DNA of 64,000 nt from Bacteroidaceae bacterium (GTDB taxonomy: Bacteria; Bacteroidota; Bacteroidia; Bacteroidales; Bacteroidaceae). The stretch spans positions 1 to 64,000 of the forward strand of contig JAFZGA010000016.1 of assembly GCA_017555585.1 (NCBI GenBank), written 5' to 3'. Position 1 is the first letter of the stretch. Each line of letters begins with the position of its first letter. This document shows, piece after piece, positions 31,613 through 44,100 of the stretch. The notes under the pieces are model-generated. The model saw only the letters and a list, made by a program, of their open reading frames with translations. It searched no databases and had not been told where the DNA came from. A program made the translations under genes and the position numbers.

Positions 31613-32347
31613 ATGGCAATACTTGAAATTTGCGCAGGAAGCGTAGAGAGTGCTGTTGCTGCACGCGACGGCGGAGCACAACGCATTGAACTGTGCGCTG
31701 CACTGGAGGTGGGCGGAGTAACACCATCGGCCGGACTTATTGCCGAGGCACGAAAAGTCGAAGGACTGACACTCAATGTGATAATACGTCCACGTGGAGG
31801 CGATTTCCTTTACAACGAGTACGAGGTTGCCTGCATGGAAGAGGATATACGCACATGTAAACGATTGGGAGTTGACGGCGTTGTCATTGGCGCACTCACC
31901 GCCGATGGCGATATCGATACAGTCACATGTAAAAGACTGATTGATACTGCAGACGGCATGAGCGTAACCTTTCATCGCGCATTCGACATGTGTCGCGATC
32001 CACAAAAGGCACTGGAAGAGCTCATCACACTTGGCTGCAACAGAGTGCTGACATCAGGACAGGCTCCTACAGCCGAAGCCGGCATTGAACTGCTGGGTAA
32101 ACTTGTTAAACAGGCAAATGGCCGCATAATAATAATGCCGGGTTGCGGTGTAAACAGCAAAAATGCAGCCAAAACACTAAAAGCCACAGGAGCAAACGAA
32201 ATACACGCATCGGCACGCAAAAGCGTGGGCAGCGGCATGCTGTTCCGCAACAGTAGCGTGAGCATGGGCAACAGCGACAGCGATGAATATGCACGCAAGG
32301 AGACCGATGTAAACGAAGTAAGAGCAATAGTAAACAGCATATTATGA
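31613..32347 (+). CDS. cutC: CutC family protein (copper homeostasis protein)
   Basis: A 244-residue TIM-barrel cytoplasmic protein. The start [28 protein letters not shown] (residues 4-31; key parts EICAGS and GGAQRIELC), the RPRGGDFLY loop and FHRAFD, VLTSGQ and IMPGCGVN match CutC throughout. The name comes from copper sensitivity phenotypes, but the enzymatic activity is unresolved. It lies 5 bases behind the fucosidase gene and overlaps xpt by 4 bases, so it is translated as part of that operon; no copper-related neighbour is present. Confidence 0.93.
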   Translation: MAILEICAGSVESAVAARDGGAQRIELCAALEVGGVTPSAGLIAEARKVEGLTLNVIIRPRGGDFLYNEYEVACMEEDIRTCKRLGVDGVVIGALTADGDIDTVTCKRLIDTADGMSVTFHRAFDMCRDPQKALEELITLGCNRVLTSGQAPTAEAGIELLGKLVKQANGRIIIMPGCGVNSKNAAKTLKATGANEIHASARKSVGSGMLFRNSSVSMGNSDSDEYARKETDVNEVRAIVNSIL

Positions 32348-32910
32348 AAGCACTTAAAGAACGCATTCTACAAGATGGACGTTGCCTCGAAGGAGGTGTT
32401 TTGAAAGTCGACAACTTCATAAACCATCAGATTGACGCAACACTGATGATGGAGATAGCCAAAGAGTTTGTAAGACGCTTTGAAGGCACTGCGATAGACA
32501 AGGTCATCACCGTAGAAGCCAGTGGCATAGCACCGGCAATAATGGTTGCAAACCTGCTTGGCGTCCCAATGCTCTTTGCAAAAAAAAAGGTGCCGAGCAC
32601 CATGAACGGAATACTCAAGAGCGAAGTGTTCTCGTTCACCAAGAGCCGTTCATACAACATATGTATCAGCGACGAGTTCCTGAAAAAAGGCGAAAAATGC
32701 CTTTTTATAGACGACTTCCTTGCCAATGGCAATGCCGCTTTGGGAATGATAGACCTTGCAACACAAGCCGGAGCAGAGATTGTGGGAATGGGATTTGTAA
32801 TTGAGAAGGCATTCCAAAATGGTGGAGAACTGCTTCGCAACAAAGGAATACATGTTGAGTCGCTTGCAATAATAGAGAGCATCGAGAATTGCAGAATAAA
32901 ACTTAAATAA
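32344..32910 (+). CDS. xpt: Xanthine phosphoribosyltransferase
   Basis: A 188-residue type I phosphoribosyltransferase that makes XMP from xanthine and PRPP (purine salvage, cytoplasm). It shows [12 protein letters not shown] at the start, the [15 protein letters not shown] segment, the flexible loop KKVPSTMN and the PRPP-binding motif [14 protein letters not shown] near residue 120. The start overlaps the cutC stop in ATGA. No purine riboswitch precedes it, since it is internal to the fucosidase operon. It ends before a strong bidirectional terminator. Confidence 0.93.
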   Translation: MKALKERILQDGRCLEGGVLKVDNFINHQIDATLMMEIAKEFVRRFEGTAIDKVITVEASGIAPAIMVANLLGVPMLFAKKKVPSTMNGILKSEVFSFTKSRSYNICISDEFLKKGEKCLFIDDFLANGNAALGMIDLATQAGAEIVGMGFVIEKAFQNGGELLRNKGIHVESLAIIESIENCRIKLK

Positions 32911-32926
32911 TAACAATCATAGTGAC

Positions 32927-32966
32927 ATAAACAGAGCGAGCTCCATATGGAGCTCGCTCTGTTTAT
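32927..32966. terminator. Perfect 40-bp palindrome, bidirectional terminator
   Basis: Two 20-base arms meet with no spacer (centre between 32946 and 32947, CCATATGG). It separates the convergent xpt (ends 32910) and the transglutaminase-like lipoprotein gene (ends 32990) and has A/T runs on both sides. Confidence 0.85.
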
Positions 32967-32989
32967 TTGCGCATCGGCTGTATTTTGTC

Positions 32990-35614
32990 TTATTCGCTCA
33001 ATTGCTTGATTACCTTCACCAGCTGTTCGCCAAGGCCTATTGAATAACCTTGTGACATGAACACCACGCGGTTGAAGGTGTCGGCAACAAGAATTATCGG
33101 GCGGTTAGGATTCTCGAGTTTCATATTGGCAACAATCTCGTTATAGATATTGTCGTTGATATCGGTACCCCATACCACTGTCGACGGCAATTCGGGGAAA
33201 TCGTTCACAAAGCGTTCTGCCTCGTTAGTATCGCGGAACAGCAATACCATCTTCTGCTCCCACTTCTCAAATTCGTCCTTGTATGGCATGACATCGCGCA
33301 GGAAGTGGTTGGTAGGTTCACTGCCCGGTGCAACAAGTGCGATGATGTAATAACCACGGCCAGTAGCTGAAAGCAATGAGCGTTCGCGCTGTTCAGCTGT
33401 GTCATAGAACAGATTCTCGCTATTGAAGTCACCTATCACCTGCAATCTTTCATTGCTCTCGCGCAATACATACTGCAGCCTATTCTCCTTACCCTCCTCT
33501 ACTGTAAAGAATGTCAGGTGCGCCAACACACCGCCATCGGCCATGCGTGTGCCTGTCATCATAAAGTAGTCGCCTGTATCGAGGGCGCTACCGTCTTTCA
33601 GCAGCGATTCCCAAGTGGCATTCTCAGGGTAGTTCAGCAGTTGCAGACGGCCGTCTACAATCTTTGATATCGAGAAGTGTGAATAGTACTTGGGATTATC
33701 GATGAACGCAGATGGGACAAACGATGCCTTGACCTGACCCTGTGGAGCATTGTTGCTCTCCAATGCCTCGAAGTTGACATCGGTCCAGTTGCCGTCCTTC
33801 AGATACTGTGTCTTGTTGGTAACCTCGTCGACACGCGCCGGAATTCCCATAGCACGTGCTGCCGATACAAAGAATATATCACGCGAATGGGTATCGGCTA
33901 CACGCATTTCCCACACGCCTTTAGGCGACATGCATAGCGACAAAGGATTCCAAGTGCCGTCGACCTTGATGTTGTTACGGCACCACTCTATCCACAATTC
34001 AGGATCAGCCTTGTACTTTTCGGCCTCAGCAGCAGGAATGACGCTCTTGAAGAAAGAGCGGTATGGAGTTATCATCTCATTGCTCACACGTGGATTGACA
34101 ACATAATTGTAGAACCATTCTGCATTGTTGTTGCTTTCGAGAGCCTCAACGATATGATCGTTCAAGACATCAATGGAGACGTCACGACGATCCTTTTCCG
34201 ATATGCAGAACAGCAGTCTCATTGCCTTTTCCCTACCATCGGCAGGGCAAGCACGCAGGAAGTCGACCATAGTTGCATGATTGCCGCGTGACTGCTTGAG
34301 CAATGTTGCCACTGCAGCGGTATCCAGTCCGAGTTCCGCAGCAAGCTCTGCAGCGTATGCATCGGTCGGGAATGTTGCTACATATGCATTGCGGATGGAA
34401 TCCTCACATGCAAAGCGACGTGCATTCTCCGCAGACTGTTCAGGAGTTACGGCTGGGATTGTATTACGTTCCTTAGGTGGTGTAATGTTCATCTCAAGTG
34501 TTGCTGTATAACCAGGTTCCTTATCAAGAACAACAGCAACATCACTATCCTTTCCGGCTGTAAATTTTGCAAAACCGAACTTGCCATCTTTCGAAGCCCA
34601 TACAACCATGTCGCCATGACCGCATGTGATTGATGTCTCGCCGTTTTCATTACTTTCCTTGGTTGCGGCAGAATAGAACTCGGCATAGTTGTATATCTTG
34701 AATTCCACTGTTGCCTTTACGGGATTACCCTCCTTATCAACGACCTTTACACCGGTTGTGACCACAGGAGCATAGTTTGCAGTGACGTTGATTTCGGTAT
34801 AGCATGGAGTTACACTCAACACCTCCTCGGGACCATCGTAACCACCGAACACATTGGTGTGCATGAGCATACCGCGTGATGCAGGGGCGTTGAACCATGC
34901 AAGATCGAGCACCGGCTCAGGCTCACATGCACCAAGGAAATGCCACTTGCCATCAACCCATGCCTCAACCCATGCGTGGTTGTTGTCGGTATGCGCCCAA
35001 CGTGGAGTATACACCTGACGTGCAGGAATACCCATTGCACGCAGTGCAGCGACAGTGAATGTCGATTCCTCGCCACAACGGCCGTATGCTGTACGCACAG
35101 TTGCAAGAGGTGAGCTTGTACGTATGTCACTTGGAGTATATGTTACCTTTTCGTGACACCAATGGTTGATTTCAAGCACAGCGTCGTGCATCGAAAGATT
35201 ACGGACGCGATCTTTCAACTCGTTGTAGAACACGGCACGGCTCGTGTCCATATTCTCGTTGTTCACGCGCACAGGCACTACAAAATGGAGGAATTCCCTG
35301 ACGGGAACTGTTTTTCCCCAGGGCATTTCGGCACGTGCCTTAAGTGCATAATCGACATTCTGCAAATGGTATTCGGCAGGATAATCTGCAATGTCGGGCA
35401 ACGGCATATAGGCATACATGAACTGCATTGCCTGGAGACGCAGACCGTCCAACTCCCCAAAGATATCGAAATAGTTTCCACCTACAAGATTGCGACGTTG
35501 CTCGAAAGCATTTGCAATTTTGCCGTTTTCATCGAAATTTTCGTTGCTGGAACAGGCATTGAACATAGTCATTGCCAACATTACCGCCAAAAAGGTTCTT
35601 ATATGTTTTTTCAT
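32990..35614 (-). CDS. Transglutaminase-like domain lipoprotein with thioredoxin-like C-terminus
   Basis: An 874-residue lipoprotein with signal peptide and lipobox FNAC (Cys21). A transglutaminase-like core spans about 130-245, with Cys180 in GRCGEES, His213 in NNHAW and an acidic residue in GACEPEP as a likely triad. Ig-like strands follow (280-380). A second, degenerate copy lies near 560-600: THSRDIFFVSAARAMGIPAR aligns with the first core, and both share ARAMGIPAR or LRAMGIPAR, but the catalytic Cys is replaced by Thr. The last 130 residues look thioredoxin-like without a CxxC. It probably cleaves or binds peptides or isopeptides at the envelope; the substrate is unknown. It is a single-gene unit, convergent with xpt. 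Confidence 0.82.
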   Translation of the reverse strand: MKKHIRTFLAVMLAMTMFNACSSNENFDENGKIANAFEQRRNLVGGNYFDIFGELDGLRLQAMQFMYAYMPLPDIADYPAEYHLQNVDYALKARAEMPWGKTVPVREFLHFVVPVRVNNENMDTSRAVFYNELKDRVRNLSMHDAVLEINHWCHEKVTYTPSDIRTSSPLATVRTAYGRCGEESTFTVAALRAMGIPARQVYTPRWAHTDNNHAWVEAWVDGKWHFLGACEPEPVLDLAWFNAPASRGMLMHTNVFGGYDGPEEVLSVTPCYTEINVTANYAPVVTTGVKVVDKEGNPVKATVEFKIYNYAEFYSAATKESNENGETSITCGHGDMVVWASKDGKFGFAKFTAGKDSDVAVVLDKEPGYTATLEMNITPPKERNTIPAVTPEQSAENARRFACEDSIRNAYVATFPTDAYAAELAAELGLDTAAVATLLKQSRGNHATMVDFLRACPADGREKAMRLLFCISEKDRRDVSIDVLNDHIVEALESNNNAEWFYNYVVNPRVSNEMITPYRSFFKSVIPAAEAEKYKADPELWIEWCRNNIKVDGTWNPLSLCMSPKGVWEMRVADTHSRDIFFVSAARAMGIPARVDEVTNKTQYLKDGNWTDVNFEALESNNAPQGQVKASFVPSAFIDNPKYYSHFSISKIVDGRLQLLNYPENATWESLLKDGSALDTGDYFMMTGTRMADGGVLAHLTFFTVEEGKENRLQYVLRESNERLQVIGDFNSENLFYDTAEQRERSLLSATGRGYYIIALVAPGSEPTNHFLRDVMPYKDEFEKWEQKMVLLFRDTNEAERFVNDFPELPSTVVWGTDINDNIYNEIVANMKLENPNRPIILVADTFNRVVFMSQGYSIGLGEQLVKVIKQLSE

Positions 35615-35806
35615 AACGATTGATGTTTTTCATTTACCGGGCATAAAGATATAAAGTTTAGTTCAATATTTCACTGTAAGTGAAGAAAATCGAACATCAA
35701 ACAGAGTCCATATTCCCAAATTAACCATAAAACGACAATAAAAAGCGTCAAATCAAAACATGGGTAAAATAGATTTTGTATATTCGCGACATATTTGGTT
35801 TATAAA

Positions 35807-37462
35807 GTGAAAGAAAACAGCATACCGACAAAGAATTTACTGCGATGGCTATGGCATAACTCAAAGGATGCCAAAGGACAGGCCATTGCCAACATTGTCA
35901 TAGGAGTGTCAGACGTAGCATGTCAGTTGCTATGGGTACTTGCATGCAAACACGCGATAGACATTGCCACAGGTGCTGCCGAAGGCTCATTGATGACCAC
36001 CGGCATAATAATAGCCACGCTGATGACAACAGAAATAGCATTGCGTGCCGTAAGCCGCTGGATACATGCCGTCATAGGCAACAAGATACGCAACAAGTTG
36101 CGCCTCAAGATTTTTGCAAGACTGATGAAATGTGACTGGCTGCACCTTTACAAACGCCACACAGGTGACCTTGTAAACCGCTTGGAGGGTGATGTAAGCA
36201 GCATAACGACACTTATAACCGAGACTATTCCCTCAACGATAGTAGTGTTCGTACAGTTGATTGCTTCATTCGGTCTGCTGTTCTGCATGAGCAGGGAACT
36301 TGCAGTGTCAGTTGTTGTAGTCCTGCCGATATGCCTTATAGCAAGCCGTTTCTACATACGTAGAATGCGCAAATACAATCGCGAAGTACGTAACAGCGAC
36401 AGCAACATACAATCGGTGCTACAGGAGAGTCTCCAGCACAAGGAGGTAATCAAGGCTATGGAGCAGAACAGTTCCACAGAACAGCGTCTTGAAGCGTTGC
36501 AGGGCAAACTGCACGAGCAGATTTCGCGTCGTACACGATTCTCTCTCGGATCGTTCACGCTTATCCAGGCGGGATTTGCCGCAGGCTATCTCATAGCTTT
36601 CATATGGGGAACAGCCGGCTTGCGTGACGCTGTCATAACATACGGAACAATGGCGGCTTACCTGCAGCTTGTAGGACTCATACAACGTCCTACCATGAAC
36701 CTTAGCCAATACATTCCCGGCATAGCCTCATCGCTCACCGCTGCAGAAAGACTTTATGAGCTTGAAGATATTCCGCTTGAACAGCAAGGGGCAAATATCA
36801 TGCTTGACAAAACTGCCGGAGTGCGTTTCAGGAATGTAACATTCTCGTACGAAGAGGGTAGCCGCAAGATCCTGAACGGTTTCAGCTACGATTTTCCACC
36901 AGAAAGCATTACAGCCATAGTAGGTGAAACAGGAGCCGGCAAAACGACTCTGCTGAGACTGCTAATTGCGCTCACAACGCCACGAGAGGGAGAAATTAAA
37001 CTGTACAACAGTAACGAAAGATACACCGTATCGACATTGACAAGGGGAAATATCGTATACATTCCACAGGGCAACAGCCTCATCAGCGGAACAATCAGGG
37101 AGAATCTTCTCATGGGCAATCCTGACGCAACTGAAGAGGATATGAGAGAGGCCCTGCACACAGCATGCGCCGATTATGTACTTGAGTTGCCCGACGGTCT
37201 TGACAGCCCCATAACAGAGAGCGGCGGCGGTATCAGCGAGGGACAGGCACAACGCATTTCAGTAGCCCGTTCACTGTTGCGTCCAGGAAGTATTATGATT
37301 TTTGATGAAGCCACATCGGCACTCGATGAGGATACAGAGCAGGAGATGCTGAAAAGACTTACTGAGAAGAAGATAGGCAAGACACTCATTTTTGTCACCC
37401 ACCGTCCTGCGGTCATAAAGCACTGCACCCAAACGCTTGAAATCAAGAGGACAAAAGCATAA
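35807..37462 (+). CDS. ABC exporter, fused permease and ATPase (MsbA/multidrug type)
   Basis: A 551-residue half-transporter. The N-terminal half holds six membrane helices (about 25-310) and the C-terminal half the ATPase: Walker A GETGAGKTT (near 370), Q-loop PQGNSL, signature SEGQAQR (in place of LSGGQ) and Walker B IMIFDEATSAL. It should work as a homodimer exporting lipids or drugs from the inner membrane. No ATG is available near the start: the choices are GTG 35807 or TTG 35795. GTG was chosen because a -7-like box (TATATTCG, 35779-35786) would place transcription start right at the TTG. It is monocistronic, ending in a UUCG-loop terminator. Substrate is unknown. Confidence 0.88.
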   Translation: MKENSIPTKNLLRWLWHNSKDAKGQAIANIVIGVSDVACQLLWVLACKHAIDIATGAAEGSLMTTGIIIATLMTTEIALRAVSRWIHAVIGNKIRNKLRLKIFARLMKCDWLHLYKRHTGDLVNRLEGDVSSITTLITETIPSTIVVFVQLIASFGLLFCMSRELAVSVVVVLPICLIASRFYIRRMRKYNREVRNSDSNIQSVLQESLQHKEVIKAMEQNSSTEQRLEALQGKLHEQISRRTRFSLGSFTLIQAGFAAGYLIAFIWGTAGLRDAVITYGTMAAYLQLVGLIQRPTMNLSQYIPGIASSLTAAERLYELEDIPLEQQGANIMLDKTAGVRFRNVTFSYEEGSRKILNGFSYDFPPESITAIVGETGAGKTTLLRLLIALTTPREGEIKLYNSNERYTVSTLTRGNIVYIPQGNSLISGTIRENLLMGNPDATEEDMREALHTACADYVLELPDGLDSPITESGGGISEGQAQRISVARSLLRPGSIMIFDEATSALDEDTEQEMLKRLTEKKIGKTLIFVTHRPAVIKHCTQTLEIKRTKA

Positions 37463-37472
37463 AAATACACCA

Positions 37473-37496
37473 AAAAGACGCCTTCGGGTGTCTTTT
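37473..37496 (+). terminator. Terminator of the ABC exporter gene (UUCG tetraloop)
   Basis: A 10-bp stem with one G-T pair closes on TTCG (37483-37486) and ends in TTTT, 10 bases after the stop. Confidence 0.85.
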
Positions 37497-37572
37497 ATAT
37501 TATAAAAAAACACAGCAACGACAATAAAGCATGAAAAAATGCGTTTTGTAATAGCATAAATGAGTTAATACT

Positions 37573-38166
37573 ATGATAGAATACCTAAGAGGCGAGATAG
37601 CCGAATTGACACCGGCAACAGCAATAATCGAGTGCTGCGGTGTAGGCTACGAGACAAGCATTACATTGAACACATACAGCGCTCTGCAGGGCAAAAAAGA
37701 TACAAAGCTATATATTTACGAAGTTATCCGCGAGGACGCACACCAGCTGTTCGGATTCAGCAACAAGAGTGAACGCGAACTTTTCCTGTTGCTCATATCG
37801 GTTTCAGGAATAGGCGGCAACACTGCACGCACCATCTTGTCGGCATTCACTGTCAACGAGTTGTGCGAAGCCATAATCACAGGCAATGAGGCTGCAATTA
37901 AGAGCGTAAAGGGCATTGGCCTCAAGACAGCACAGAGAATCATCATCGACCTGAAAGACAAGATAAAGGGTATCGGCAGCGACTTTGCAGGCAACACTGT
38001 TGCACCTGCTACAATCAACAACGATGTCATCGACGGTGCAACTTCGGCACTAATAATGTTGGGTTTCCCGGCTGCTGCCACAAACAAGGTTGTCCAGTCT
38101 ATCGTAAAGAGCGAGCCGCAAGCTACTATCGAGCAGGTGATAAAGCTTGCCCTAAAGCAACTCTAA
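37573..38166 (+). CDS. ruvA: Holliday junction branch migration protein RuvA
   Basis: A 197-residue protein that binds four-way DNA junctions and recruits the RuvB motor during recombination repair. It begins [14 protein letters not shown] with the OB-fold, has paired helix-hairpin-helix motifs ([12 protein letters not shown] and [12 protein letters not shown]) at about 75-120, and a flexible linker before the RuvB-binding C-terminal domain. Length is standard. It is followed 18 bases later by sprA, an arrangement common in Bacteroidota although the two products act in different compartments. Confidence 0.96.
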   Translation: MIEYLRGEIAELTPATAIIECCGVGYETSITLNTYSALQGKKDTKLYIYEVIREDAHQLFGFSNKSERELFLLLISVSGIGGNTARTILSAFTVNELCEAIITGNEAAIKSVKGIGLKTAQRIIIDLKDKIKGIGSDFAGNTVAPATINNDVIDGATSALIMLGFPAAATNKVVQSIVKSEPQATIEQVIKLALKQL

Positions 38167-38184
38167 AACAGGCAGACACAGACG

Positions 38185-41100
38185 ATGACAAAACGCACAC
38201 TCACAATATTGGCACTTCTTTTCGCATGTATGAACATACTTGCGCAGGAGAACGTACGCAGTGAGCTGATGCGCCATTCGGTAAGAAGACAACACAAAGC
38301 CGAGCAGATACAGGACACCGTGCAGGCACGTTACCCGGTCTCCAAGACTACGCCACAGAATCTCGAAGAGACACAGCGCCGTTCCCTCGACCTCGACACT
38401 CCCGACAACATCGTTACCGACACCATATACAACGAGAAAGACAGCACATACACCATTGCCACACGTTTGAAAGATGGTGCATTGCTCGGCACTCCACTGC
38501 TGCTGTCGCCCGAAGAGTATGCCAAATGGCATGAACGCAAATCCATGCAGAGTTTCTTCAGGAAGAAGAACACCGAGGAGTGGGAAAACTCAAGCAAAAA
38601 GGGCAAGTTCGATTTCACCGACATGCATTTTGACCTTGGCCCTGCCGAGAAGATTTTCGGTCCGGGTGGAGTACGCATCAAGACACAGGGTAATGCAGAG
38701 CTCAAGATCGGATATTCGATACAGAGCATAGACAACCCATCCTTGCCGTCACGTAGCCGCAGGACAAACAGTTTCGACTTTGACGAGAAGATAAACCTGA
38801 ACCTGCGAGGCAGCGTCGGTGACAAGATGAACATGGACTTCAACTACAACACCGAATCGACATTCAGCTACGATGCAAAGAAAATAGGACTGAAATACGA
38901 CGGCAAGGAAGACGAGATAATAAAGCTTCTTGAAGCCGGAAACGTATCGTTCCCTACAAATTCTAACCTTATCAGAGGTGCCTCGTCACTATTCGGTATC
39001 CGCGCCGACCTGCAGTTCGGCAAACTGTTATTGCAGACCGTAATTTCACAAAAGAATTCCAACACAAATGTCGTGAGTTCAAAAGGCGGCACACAGCTCA
39101 CCACATACGAGATAGAGATTACCGAATACGACGAGAACAAGCACTTCTTCCTCGCCCACTATTTCCGCGACAGCTATGACCGCGCCATGTCGCAGTTGCC
39201 AACAATCCTTTCGGGAATAAACATCAACCGCATCGAGGTGTGGATTACCAACAAGACCAACGACTACAGCAATCCGCGAAATATCATAGCGTTCACCGAT
39301 ATTGCCGAGAGCAACCATATAAGCAACGACCAGTGGAGCGCACAGAGCAGGAACGGTATACCTTCGAACAATGCCAACAACCTGTATTCGCAAATGACGA
39401 CCACATATTCAGCGATACGCGACTTTGACCAGGTAAACAACACCATAGGCAATATCAACGGTTTTAACGGCGGTCTCGACTATGAAAAGTTGTCAAACGC
39501 ACGCCTGCTCTCATCAAACGAATATACCCTGAACAAGGAACTGGGTTTCATCTCGCTCAAGACTGCACTTAGAGCCGATGAGGTCCTAGCCGTTGCATAC
39601 GAGTTCACATACGGCGGACAGACATATCAAGTAGGTGAGTTCTCGAACGATGTAAACGAGTCAAAATCGACACTCTTTGTAAAGTTGCTGAAACCTAACG
39701 CATGCTCGCCAAAGAACGGTTGCTGGGACCTGATGATGAAGAACGTATACTCATTGGGTACACGCAATCTCAAGAACAACGAATTCAAACTTGATGTATA
39801 CTACGCAAGCGACAGTTTGGGTACAAACATCACATACCTCCCCGAGAACGGTTTGAAGGGAAAGACTCTGTTGCAACTGCTCGGTCTCGACCGTTTAGAC
39901 AGCAACAACAGCAAGGAAAACCCCAATGGAATATTCGATTTCGTCCAGGGATATACCGTTGACGCCTCATCGGGGCGCATATTCTTCCCGTCGGTAGAGC
40001 CGTTCGGCAAATACCTGGCACAGAAGATAGACAATGAATACATTGCCGAGAAATATGTATTCAACGAGTTGTATGACTCGACAAAGACCGTTGCCAAACA
40101 GATTGCAGAGAAAGACAAGTTCTATCTCATTGGAGAATACACCGGTTCATCGGCCAATGTCATAGAGACCGGTTCTACAAATATTCCACGAGGTTCGGTG
40201 GTAGTTACAGCCGGAGGTGTCACACTCACCGAGAACAGCGACTATCAAGTGGATTATTCGTCGGGAACGGTAACAATCCTGAACCAGAGTATCATAGATG
40301 CCGGAACAGACGTTCAGGTGTCGCTGGAGAGCAATACTCTATTCAATATGCAGCGCAAGACCGTACTTGGATTGAACTGGAAATATGATTTCTCCGATGA
40401 TTTCAAATTCGGCGGTACGCTCATGTCGCTATCGGAAAAGCCTCTTACCTCCAAGGTTGATATGGGTTCAGAGCCACTACAGAACTTTCTGTGGGGCTTC
40501 AACCTTTCATGGAAAAAACAGAGCCAATGGCTGACAAACATCATCGACAAGCTACCTCTTATCAGTTGTACCGAGCCGTCATCGATTAGTTTGTCGGCTG
40601 AATTTGCACGGCTCGAGGCAGGAACATCAAAGCACGTACAGAGCGAAGCTTCATACATCGACGACTTTGAATCAACCGAGAACGGAATTGACCTGAAGTC
40701 ACCGTCACAATGGATGCTGTCGTCACTCCCTACAGGATTGCCATACAGCAATCTTGTAAATGATGTACGCACAGGATACGACCGCGCGCGCATAAGCTGG
40801 TATTCGATTGATCCCCTATTTACCCGCCGTAGTTCTTCACTGACACCGGCACACATAAAGAGCGACCTGGAACAGCTATCGAACCATTATGTACGCGAGG
40901 TGTATGAACGCGAGTTGTACCCCAATAAGGAGTCGACCTACGGTGAATCATCGACAATGTCACTGTTCGATGTAACATACTATCCGAACGAGCGCGGTCC
41001 ATACAACCTGGATACAGATATGGACTACAACGGTAAGCTGAACAACCCCGAAAAGCGTTGGGGCGGCATCACACGCCAGCTCACCACAACCGATTTCGAG

Positions 41101-44100
41101 AGTGCCAACATACAGTACCTTGAATTCTGGTTGCTCGACCCGTTCATATACGAGCAGACAGGAATGGGGGGTGAGTTATATTTCAATCTCGGTGAAATTT
41201 CGGAGGATATTCTAAAGGACGGCAAGAAATTCTTTGAGAACGGATTGCCGGCTACAGGCAACACATACGGATATGAGGAGACCGTATGGGGACGCATACC
41301 TACGACAACAAGCCTTGTGTATGCCTTCGACAACAATTCAGGCAGCCGTGAACAGCAGGATGCCGGCCTCAACGGATTGAGCAGTGCCGATGAAGCAGAA
41401 TACCCCACATACAGGAACTATCTTGAAATGCTCAAAGGGCGGGTACGACAGGAGGTTTACGACAGTATTGCAGCAGACCCGGCCGGTGACAACTACCACT
41501 ATTTCCGTGGCGGTGACTATGATGCTGTCGAGAAAAGCATCATTGAACGATACAAATTCTTTAACAACACCGAAGGGAACTCACCTGCCACATCGGACCA
41601 GGCATTCAGCAGTGCGGCAAAGTCCACTCCCGACATCGAGGACACAAACCAGGACTTTACCATGGACGAATATGAGAATTACTTCCAATACAGGATTTCG
41701 CTCCGTCCCGAGGAGATGGTTGTAGGTAGGAACTATATAACCGACAAACGCATCGTAACAACCAAACTACGCAACGGTAACACAGAGAGCGTGAACTGGT
41801 ACAAGTTCCGTATTCCTATCGATGAATATGAGAAGGTCGTCGGTTCAATACGCGACTTCACATCCATACGATTCATCAGAATGTACATGACATCGTTTGC
41901 AAAGCCAATCACATTGCGTTTTGCGACCATGCAGCTTGTACGCGGAACATGGCGTCCATATCAGCAGGCCATAGCCTCAAAGAACAACTCCTCGCCTACC
42001 ATCACAGGAGAGTTCACGACATCGGCTGTAAGCATCGAGGAGCACGGTGACAGAAAACCTGTAAACTACGTTCTTCCTCCGGGAGTAACCCGAATACTCG
42101 ACCCGAGCCAGCCACAGCTGCGACAGGACAACGAGCAGGCTCTTTCGCTGAACATCAGTAACCTCGCCGGCAAGGAGTCACGTGCCGTATACAAAAAGAG
42201 CAACCTCGATATACGCCAGTACGAGCGCATACAGATGTATATACACGCCGAAGCACCCGAAGTGGACGCTACACAGTTGAAAAACAACGACATTTCACTG
42301 TTTGTACGACTCGGATCGGACTACAAGAGCAATTACTACGAATATGAGATACCGTTGACGCTGACACCTCATGGATCGTACGACAGCAACAGCACTGTTG
42401 CTGCAACAGCCGTGTGGCCACAGGAGAACATGATCGATATCCCGTTGAGCAAGCTGACAGAGGTAAAGACACGCCGTAACACCCTGCGAAACAGCAATGC
42501 AGACGGTGTTACAAACACCACCATATACAGCGAATATGATGATGAGACACCAAAGAACAGGATAAGTGTGGTTGGTAGTCCTTCGCTTGGACAGATCAAG
42601 GTGATGATGATTGGTGTACGCAACAACAGCGCAAATAGCAAGTCGGCAATCATATGGGTCAACGAAATGCGCCTGCTCGGCTTCAACAACAAGAGCGGTT
42701 GGGCTGCACAGGGTAACCTCAACCTGAAACTGTCGGATATAGGTTCATTTGCAGCACAAGGCAAGATAGAAACAGCCGGATTCGGTGGTCTGGAAGAAAA
42801 ACTGTCGGCGCGCAGTACCGACAACTACTACAAATACTCGTTGACAGGAACAATGAATGCAGGACGACTCTTCCCCGAATCGTTCAAGATATCAATTCCT
42901 GCATACTATTCATTCACCGAGGAGGTGACATCACCGCTATACAGCCCGTTCGATACCGACTTGTTGCTGGATGAGATGCTCGACACATACACAGGTGCAA
43001 GCAGAGACTCGTTGAAGAACCTTGCCGAAGTACACTCCATAAGCCGTAACTTCAGTATAAGCAATGCCAAGATAAACATCAGTAGCAAGAAACCGATGCC
43101 ATATGATCCGGCAAACATCAGTTTCAGCTACTCGCGTTCAAGCACCGACAACAGCGGAAGTACAATCAGCTGGGAGAACAAACTCGATTGGAAAGCATCG
43201 TTGGCATACAGCTATTCAAGCCCAATAAAGACTATTAAACCATTCGAAAAGATAAAGAGCAAGTCGAAGTGGGTGAAGATTCTCAAGGAGTGGGGAGTAA
43301 ACCCATTGCCTCAGTCACTGGCATTAAGCACCGACATGACACGTAGCTACCACGAGATACAGCGACGTGACCTTGATGCCTTGGCAAGCAACGGCGAAAT
43401 TCCGTTGACATTCTCGCAACAGTTCTATTGGAACCGTGCGATGTCAATCAAATGGGACCCGACTACAAACCTGAAGATGAGCGTGAGTACCGGTACGAAT
43501 GCCGAGGTGGAAGAGCCGTTCCTGCCGGTAAACAAGGCGATGTATCCTAATGAATACGCTATATGGAAGGACTCGGTAAAGCGTAGCATGCAAGAGTTCG
43601 GTACACCGCTCGGATACCAGCAGAGCTTCAATGCGTCATACACATTGCCGTTGAACAAGATGCCTATATTCGAGTGGCTGACAGCCGATGTCAGCTATGC
43701 TGCAACATACAACTGGCAGAGAGGAAATACCATATCAGGCATAAACTTCGGAAACAACATATCAAACAAGCGCAACATAGCTTTCAAGAGCACATTGAAC
43801 CTCGAGAAGCTTTACAATATCGTACCTTATCTTGAAGAGACAAACAAACGTTTTGCAAGCAACAAGAGCAAGGCAAAGGCACGCAAGACAAAGCCCAAGA
43901 AGGTGAAGCCGTTCGTGAAAGAGATAACATTGCTCAACGACAGCACATTGACATTGGCACATAACCTCAAGAGCAAGAAACTGGAAATAACAGCCCGCAA
44001 CAAGAAAGGCGAAAAGTACAAGCTCAAATACAAGGTCGTAGACGAGAACAAGATTCTTATCAAGAACAAGGACAGTATAAGCGTAAAGGTCACCATCTTG

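Noticed and set aside
37500..37572. A riboswitch or leader before ruvA
   Set aside because: The short AT-rich gap shows no structure other than the terminator of the preceding ABC gene.
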